From: Limonium bicolor
Taxonomy: Eukaryota > Streptophyta > Magnoliopsida > Caryophyllales > Plumbaginaceae
Reading direction: 5' to 3'
DNA length: 64,000 bases
Assembly (NCBI GenBank): GCA_023374045.1
Contig: CM041778.1
Location: 401,262,438 to 401,326,437, forward strand
Part shown: piece after piece, positions 58,816 through 64,000 of the stretch
How positions within the stretch are numbered: the first letter of the stretch is position 1
How the letters are laid out: each line of letters begins with the position of its first letter
Notes under the pieces: generated by a model
Told to the model about the DNA's origin: nothing
The model's database searches: none
Seen by the model: the letters and a program-made list of their open reading frames with translations, nothing else
Translations under genes and position numbers: made by a program

Positions 58816-59594
58816 ATGGAGTGTGACTGGATGTATGGTGATAGAGAGGAACATTTTGACAAGATGCTGAAAGAGTTTGCAAAGCTGCAGTGCAACACAA
58901 GGACAGGACAAAGACGGAGAAAATTCCATGTCCTTGTGTTGATTGTGGTGTGGTTAGACAATATTCAAGCATCAACGTCGTACAACTCCATCTGAAGACC
59001 CGTGGTTTCATGCCACATTATAGAAGATGGACTTTTCATGGAGAACCTGTTGAGGGGTATGATATTAGTGGGTATACATACTACACTGCACGCCAAGATG
59101 CCAAATCAATAAACCAGAATAGTGGGGTAAAAATTGAAGCTGCAGCCACTGAGTAGCACAGCGGTAACCGATCTCAACCAGTTAGTAACTTTAGCTGGTA
59201 TTATGGTGTCATCGAGGACATCTGGGAACTAGACTACGACATTGATTCCTTTCTGTTGTTTCTGTGCAAGTGGGTAGACAACCGGCACGGGTACCAAAAT
59301 GATGGAGGGCTTACCTTGGTTGATCTTTCACGTGTTGGTTATACGGATGATCAATTTGTTTTGGGAAAGGATTGCGAACAAGTGTGGTATGTTAAGGATC
59401 CGAAAGACTGCAGATGGTCTGTTGTTCTTCCAGGAAGAAGGTTGGTTGTAATCGAAAATGAGAATGAGGATAACGATGATAATGAAACGGTAGAGGAAAC
59501 ATCCTTGTTTCCTACTGGATTACCGGATTCGATTGATGTTACCGAAAACGATTTGCTCTACGCACGATCAGACCATGATGAGGGTGTTGGGTAG
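58816..59594 (+). pseudogene. CACTA transposase remnant: N-terminal domain joined to DUF4216
   Basis: Begins at ATG 58816 with CDWMYGDREE, the opening of the transposase-associated domain. After a frameshift near 58900 it continues as IPCPCVDCGVVRQ and LHLKTRGFMPHYRRWTFHGE, keeping the Cys pattern, and stops at 59156. From about 59185 a new frame reads FSWYYGVIEDIWELDYD, LTLVDLSRVGYTDDQFVL and QVWYVKDPKDCRWSVVLPG, a DUF4216 domain, ending at 59594. In intact TNP2-type proteins the catalytic transposase and DUF4218 lie between these two. Here only about 30 bp separates them, so the core has been deleted. Confidence 0.82.
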
Positions 59595-59740
59595 AAAATA
59601 TGAAATGATTTATGTTTTCATGTCAGGTAATGTTGTTAGTAGAACGTAGACTGTAATGTCATCTTAACTGTTATTGTTATGCTTGTATTTATGTTAATTT
59701 ATATAATGACTTTATCTGATGAAAATGCTTTTTTTTACAG

Positions 59741-61263
59741 TGGATGATCACCCTATGGATGACCCCGTTGGACAGTTTCTCTTGACTGGAGAACCTGAGC
59801 CACAACGGAATAGACCAAGTAAGCGGGTCACAAGAGGAGGAAAGAAAAAGAAAGACCAGGTAGATGTACGCGAGACTGAGGCTGGACCTTCATAGCAGAC
59901 CGAAGAGCCGTCAGTTGTCCCACCAGAGGCCAAGAAGCAAAAGAAGAGAGGTGCCAGACATGGGCTGAAGGCTAACAAGGGCCCTCTTACAAAACCGGTG
60001 CAATTCAATCAGTACAACCAACCTCATGGAAATTGGAAGAATGACTTCACCGCTTACGACATCCATTTGGTGAAGTATTGTGACATAAACCACAACTGGA
60101 AGCAAGTGCCTCAAGCGTTGAAGGATACTATGTTTGAGCGTCTCCAGGTAAATCTCTACATTATTACTATGATCTTTTGTGAAATAATAGAATATTTATG
60201 TTTACTTTACTAACTGAATGATCATGCATGTAGTCTAGTTTCTCCGTGGATCCCGCACTTAAAAAGGAAGTGCTATCTGCGATGTCGAAACAGTTCCGGG
60301 ACCACAAGAATAAGTTGGCTGACAAGTACATCTACAAGATGCCTGATCAAGAAGATCAGATGATCCAGATCATGGTTTCGGCGGTGAGAGACCACCATGG
60401 GAGGTTTACGAGGGCATCACCGAAGAGCAATGGGTAAAATTTGTTGAGTCACGTCGCACACCGGAGTTCCAGGTGCACTTTATTGTCATACATACATAAA
60501 TTACTCTTAATTTCTTATGTTTTTTGTGTTCAATTTCACTAAACATGATCATATTAATTTATGCAGGCTCTCCGTGCGCAGCAACAAACAAATACTAAGA
60601 AGAATATGTACCCTCACCATTTAGATGGAAAAAGTATTGCTCAAAGGGTACCAGAATGGGAGCAAAAGGGATATCTGCCCACGGATGGCTCATTGGATAC
60701 CAGTGGCAGAAGAATGAAAGTGTGGGAGTTAAGCCACATTCCGAAGAACTCTACTCCCGAAAATCCTCAATACGATGATGAAGCCACGAGAGTAGTTATT
60801 GCTCAAATGGTAAGTGATATCATTTCATTTTTAGTCACACTGTTCATTTCATTTGTATATGAACTTATGTTAAACTAATAACTATATTTGTGTGTTGTAT
60901 TTAGGGTGAATTAAGCTCTCAGCTAACCAAGGCACCTGGACCTCACAGAGGAATGATGATCCTCTTACACGCGCTCTTGGTAAGAAGGATCATCCAAGTC
61001 GTGCCATTGGGTTTGGTGGGCACGTTGGTATCCGCCAGGCGTTTGGCGTACCCGGGTCCAGAAGTGCACAGGGAAGGATGATTAGCTACGAGGAGCAATT
61101 GAGAGCGATGGCTGAGATGGAGCAGAGGATTAATCAGAGCGTCGACGAGAGGATCGCTCAGGCTATGTCAAGGCTTGAGACACAGAAGCATAGCAGCCAA
61201 GAGGTTTCTCGACCACAGTTAGTCACCCATTCATCATTAGAGTTCACCGATAGTGGGAAGTAG
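59741..61263 (+). pseudogene. TnpA-like (Transposase_24 / Ptta-En/Spm) gene, broken
   Basis: Accessory DNA-binding protein of CACTA elements, in the usual place after the transposase. Likely exons are 59741-60147, about 60234-60472, 60567-60809 and about 60905-61263, each with AG/GT borders. Recognisable text includes KLADKYIYKMPDQEDQ and, in another frame, PPWEVYEGITEEQWVKFV, LDGKSIAQRVPEW and ATRVVIAQM. The last exon shows DPLTRALGKKDHPSRAIGFG and ends in a Glu/Gln-rich helix-like tail (MISYEEQLRAMAEMEQRINQ). Defects are an in-frame TAG at 59893, a frameshift near 60390 and another near 60950. Confidence 0.75.
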
Positions 61264-61463
61264 TGTCCAGTCGGCTGAGCTGTTTCCCTATGGATCTCTA
61301 AAGGTTAGACCAACATTTCAATTGAGTACATGACGATTAAGATTTTTCACTTGATCACTAATATCATCATAGAGGAATTCACATTTTTATCTAAACAAGT
61401 TCCACATAACACTTAGGCACCCACTGAGTGCCATCTGTTTTTACAAATTGGAGTAGAAGAGGT

Positions 61464-63096
61464 CATGGTGGCATGGGGAAAATTTTTCCCTTCAGTTCCA
61501 AGTGATATTGTGCACGGTGAACCACTCCGACATTACCATGCACGAGCGCTTCTGGACGAATTTGTTGCAGAGCATAGTGACATCTGTTTACCGGTGCCGA
61601 TCCCACAAAGACGTACCTTGCGTTCCGCACAAACTGCGACAGTGCAGTGGCCAACACGATTGGTCAAACTCCCTGGGCAGGTATTACTTTTAACCGTTGC
61701 TATAAAACTATTGATGTACCACCTTGCATCCATATACTTAATTAGTTAATATCATAGGATATGGGCCGACCAAAGACTGATAAGGGAAAAGGGAAAAGAA
61801 TTGCTGCACCTGTTCAATCAAAGGTATCCACAATTCCGTGCTTAGACCTGATTTGGTGGAGAAAAGAATATTGGCCAGCTTGTCGACTAATATGAAGATT
61901 CTACACTCATCGTTGTTGACGCTACCACCTCACTGTGGAAGATCACGAGAGGATATTTCACCATCAAGTTCAACCAGGAGATACACATCGATTTGAGATA
62001 TATATGTCCGACTTCGAGGAGTGTTTCAGGAGGGACTGGTTGAATGTGTCGATTATCAAGTCAGCCGTCATGTGAGTGACTTCTACCGTTTATATTTTGA
62101 ATGCATTGATTGGTGATGAATTAGATGCTTGAATAAAAATTTAATAACTAATGATATTGTCCTCATAGGTGGGTGCATAATATGGCAATCAATGTTTATG
62201 AAGATCACAGATTCGGATTCCTGTGTCCTTCTATGTGTTGTGAAGTCCAGATGACAAGTGACATGGAAGGTCTTATGCAATATCTGACGAATGCCATCTT
62301 TGAATGTGCTGACAAGTCATTTATTATGCTGCCATATCATTCAGGGTATGATATTTGACTATTTCTATTAGTATTATCTAAATCATATATAGTTTGTGTA
62401 GTTGTTTAATGATTTCAACACATTGTGTAATTTGTGGACACTCGACATTGGTCATTGCTTGTGCTGGTGTTGAAGTACCCACGAGTCTTGCAATTTGACT
62501 CACTTGGTAAGGGTGTCAAGAGACCGAAGATCGCCACCGTAATACTGAGGTAATTAGTTTGTTATCGTAAACAACAATTGTTATTACTTAACATTAACTA
62601 TTTCATTACTTGCTACTGATGCTTAAAAGTACTATATATATTGCTGATGTATATAGTTCCATGAGAGCTGCATTATCTCTCCAGAATAAAACAATGAAGA
62701 GTAACATCCCTTGGAACACTGTCAAGGTACTCTCTTAATTGATAAATTGTGTGATAATGTTTAAACTTGTTTATAACTGTCAATATGTGTGTTTGTATAG
62801 TGTCCGGTGCAGCCTGGGGGTTCAGAAAGTGGATACTATGTCATGAGATTCATGTCTGACATATTAGGAGCGTCGAACCTTTTACCCGAACACTCGTTAG
62901 ACAAGGTAACATTCTTTGAAATTTTCAGTTATGCTCTTTACATATTGTTAGACTTGTACGTTTTAGATTAATTTTCATTTTTTTCAAGGCTTACGAAGAA
63001 GTGCTCCAAGGTGGTCAATATGACGATGCTCAAATTGTTGAGATTCTTGAGGAATGGTTGGAGTTCGTCTGCACAAGTTTAATGAATTGTTCATGA
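61464..63096 (+). pseudogene. CACTA-borne Ulp1-like cysteine protease (C48), probably inactive
   Basis: Right-hand gene of the element. The first exon (about 61464-61680) ends RLVKLPGQ with a preceding VQWP motif; then come MGRPKTDKGKGKR (about 61761) and FEIYMSDFEECFRRDW (about 61995-62071). Exon 62169-62345 is WVHNMAINVYEDHRFGFLCP.... The catalytic part has His in RHWSLLVLV (62446-62448), Asp in LQFDSLG (62497-62499), a short exon (62657-62726) and exon 62801-62905 reading CPVQPGGSESGYYVMRFM. The family has Cys in the GYYV block (ECGYYV); here it is Ser (AGT, 62828-62830). The last exon is 62989-63096. No good acceptor precedes the His exon, and TAA stands in frame at 62428. Ulp1-like proteases cut SUMO-type conjugates; the role in CACTA elements is unknown. 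Confidence 0.78.
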
Positions 63097-63109
63097 TCAT
63101 GAAGATGTT

Positions 63110-63384
63110 TATGAACTTTTTTGATTATGTAATTGAAATTCTGTACACTTGTGGATGGTGTAATGGTAGACTTGAATTGTGATGTGGTTTTTATTTGTAA
63201 TGAAAGTGTGTAATTATGAAGTGTAATTGCATTGGTTTGGCGCGTTGTTGATTATTAATTGGGAGCTTTACAACTTTTTAAATGTGTGCTGGAGCTCCCT
63301 GCGTGGATGAAGCTTTATTACAGGTCTCGTTGAATCATTTGGTGTGTTGTGGTGAATATATATGCTGGGATGGAAAAAAAAGGG
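63110..63384 (+). other. 3' flank of the Ulp1-like gene within CACTA
   Basis: Non-coding stretch between the stop codon and the right subterminal repeats, rich in T and G. It probably contains the 3' UTR; no clear polyadenylation signal is evident. Confidence 0.4.
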
Positions 63385-64000
63385 GGTCTATTTCGACGGT
63401 TCTTAGCTTAGAACTGCCGAAATAGATGCCAAAATAGGGCCTATCTCGGCGGTTCTTAGCACACAACCGCCGAGATAGACTCATGCTACCTTCTGGAATT
63501 AACCGATCCTGAGACCGACCATGAGTCTATCTCGGCGGTTGTGAGCTAAGAACCGCCGAGATAGACGTCGTCAGATTTTGATTTTGGCACCCACCTATTC
63601 GGCGGTTCTATTTACAACCGCCGAGATAGGTACCCCTATTTCGACGGTTGTAAGACCGCCGAAATAGGTTCCCAGACCTATTTCGGCGGTGCTCATTTCG
63701 GCGGTTTACAACCGCCGAAAGAGGCCCTTTGGAACCGCTGAAACAGGATTTTTCTACTAGTGGTAGTTGCACTGTTTTGTACTTAACAAATAGTGCGACA
63801 GAAAAATCTTGCCCCATTTGGTGAAGAATAAATGGTGCACCAAGTATATTGCCCCACATGATGTGAAAGTAAACACCCATCTATAGCACAAATAGGGCAA
63901 TATGAAAAATATGCACTATTTGAGGCTGAACATTAGGAGCAAAACAAATGTATTGCCCTATTTTGATGTTCTTCAATTATGAATATATAGTGCAACTACA

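Larger units (their letters stand above)
56013..63762 (+). mobile_element. CACTA (En/Spm) element, 7.75 kb, decayed
   Basis: Starts CACTAGTACAAAAAACGCC and ends GGATTTTTCTACTAGTG, with the diagnostic CACTA tips and the perfect 3-bp duplication GTA (56010-56012, 63763-63765). Both ends carry many CCTATTTCGGCGGTT / AACCGCCGAAATAGG subterminal repeats (56028-56385, 63388-63745). In between, on the plus strand, are a repeated exon-like leader, a transposase-associated plus DUF4216 remnant, a TnpA-like gene and an Ulp1-like protease gene. The transposase core is missing, so it cannot move by itself. Confidence 0.95.
55561..64000. mobile_element. Outer element with TTGCAC subterminal repeats (partial)
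   Basis: Both flanks of the CACTA element (55575-56012 and 63766-64000) are dense in GTTGCAC / GTGCAA and TTGCCCCATTTG-like repeats, as in the subterminal region of a DNA transposon. The CACTA element has therefore landed inside it. The right end lies beyond the window and the left border is estimated. The superfamily is not determined. Confidence 0.45.

Overview
This is a stretch of plant nuclear DNA, almost certainly from a flowering plant and most likely a eudicot with a repeat-rich genome. The evidence is a plastid chaperonin gene with 14 coding exons and GT-AG introns, Ty1/copia elements whose primer sites resemble plant initiator-Met tRNA, an LTR with a tRNA-Asp primer site, CACTA (En/Spm) and hAT elements, and several MITE families. 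I cannot name the species. A 500-base run of N (23652-24151) marks an assembly gap.

Only one host gene looks functional: the minus-strand nuclear gene for the plastid chaperonin-60 beta subunit (RuBisCO-binding protein beta), coding exons 21985 down to 18402. The exons join in frame to 610 residues ending in a Gly-Tyr-Gly-Tyr tail. A broken partial copy of its 3' end, introns included, lies at 3840-5995 and is split by a LINE-like insertion.

Layout. 1-70: the end of an hAT-like element that continues off the left edge. 71-3836: a copia deletion derivative on the minus strand that kept gag but lost pol, with an LTR-plus-primer-site fragment of another retroelement inserted in its leader. 3840-5995: chaperonin pseudogene. 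6075-8060: copia LTR and pol remnants and a MITE. 8080-8600: AT-rich tandem repeats. 8911-15863: an hAT-like element holding a nearly complete but decayed copia element, which in turn holds a CACTA element; target duplications support the hAT and CACTA borders. 16672-16968: MITE. 18039-22480: chaperonin gene. 22891-23600: hAT MITE. 24152-33850: a diverged repeat region interrupted by a 5.5-kb non-coding LTR-like unit (26061-31588, TSD TTTAC). 33857-36836: 5'-truncated copia pol on the plus strand, followed by its LTR. 37677-40537: an hAT MITE, a Stowaway-like MITE and a long-TIR MITE. 40559-50579: a 10-kb non-coding LTR-like unit, apparently chimeric, bounded by ATAAC on both sides. 50801-54208: three hAT-type elements. 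54690-55560: tandem repeats. 55561-64000: subterminal repeats of an element leaving the right edge, into which a 7.75-kb CACTA element (56013-63762) is inserted. That CACTA carries decayed transposase-associated/DUF4216, TnpA-like and Ulp1-like genes.

No undescribed gene system was found. The best leads are structural: an LTR plus tRNA-primer-site insertion flanked by 58-bp direct repeats (a possible strong-stop DNA insertion); a CACTA element with a four-times repeated exon-like leader unit, a missing transposase core and a Cys-to-Ser change in its Ulp1-like protease; three-level nesting with readable target duplications; and the 10-kb chimeric LTR-like unit.
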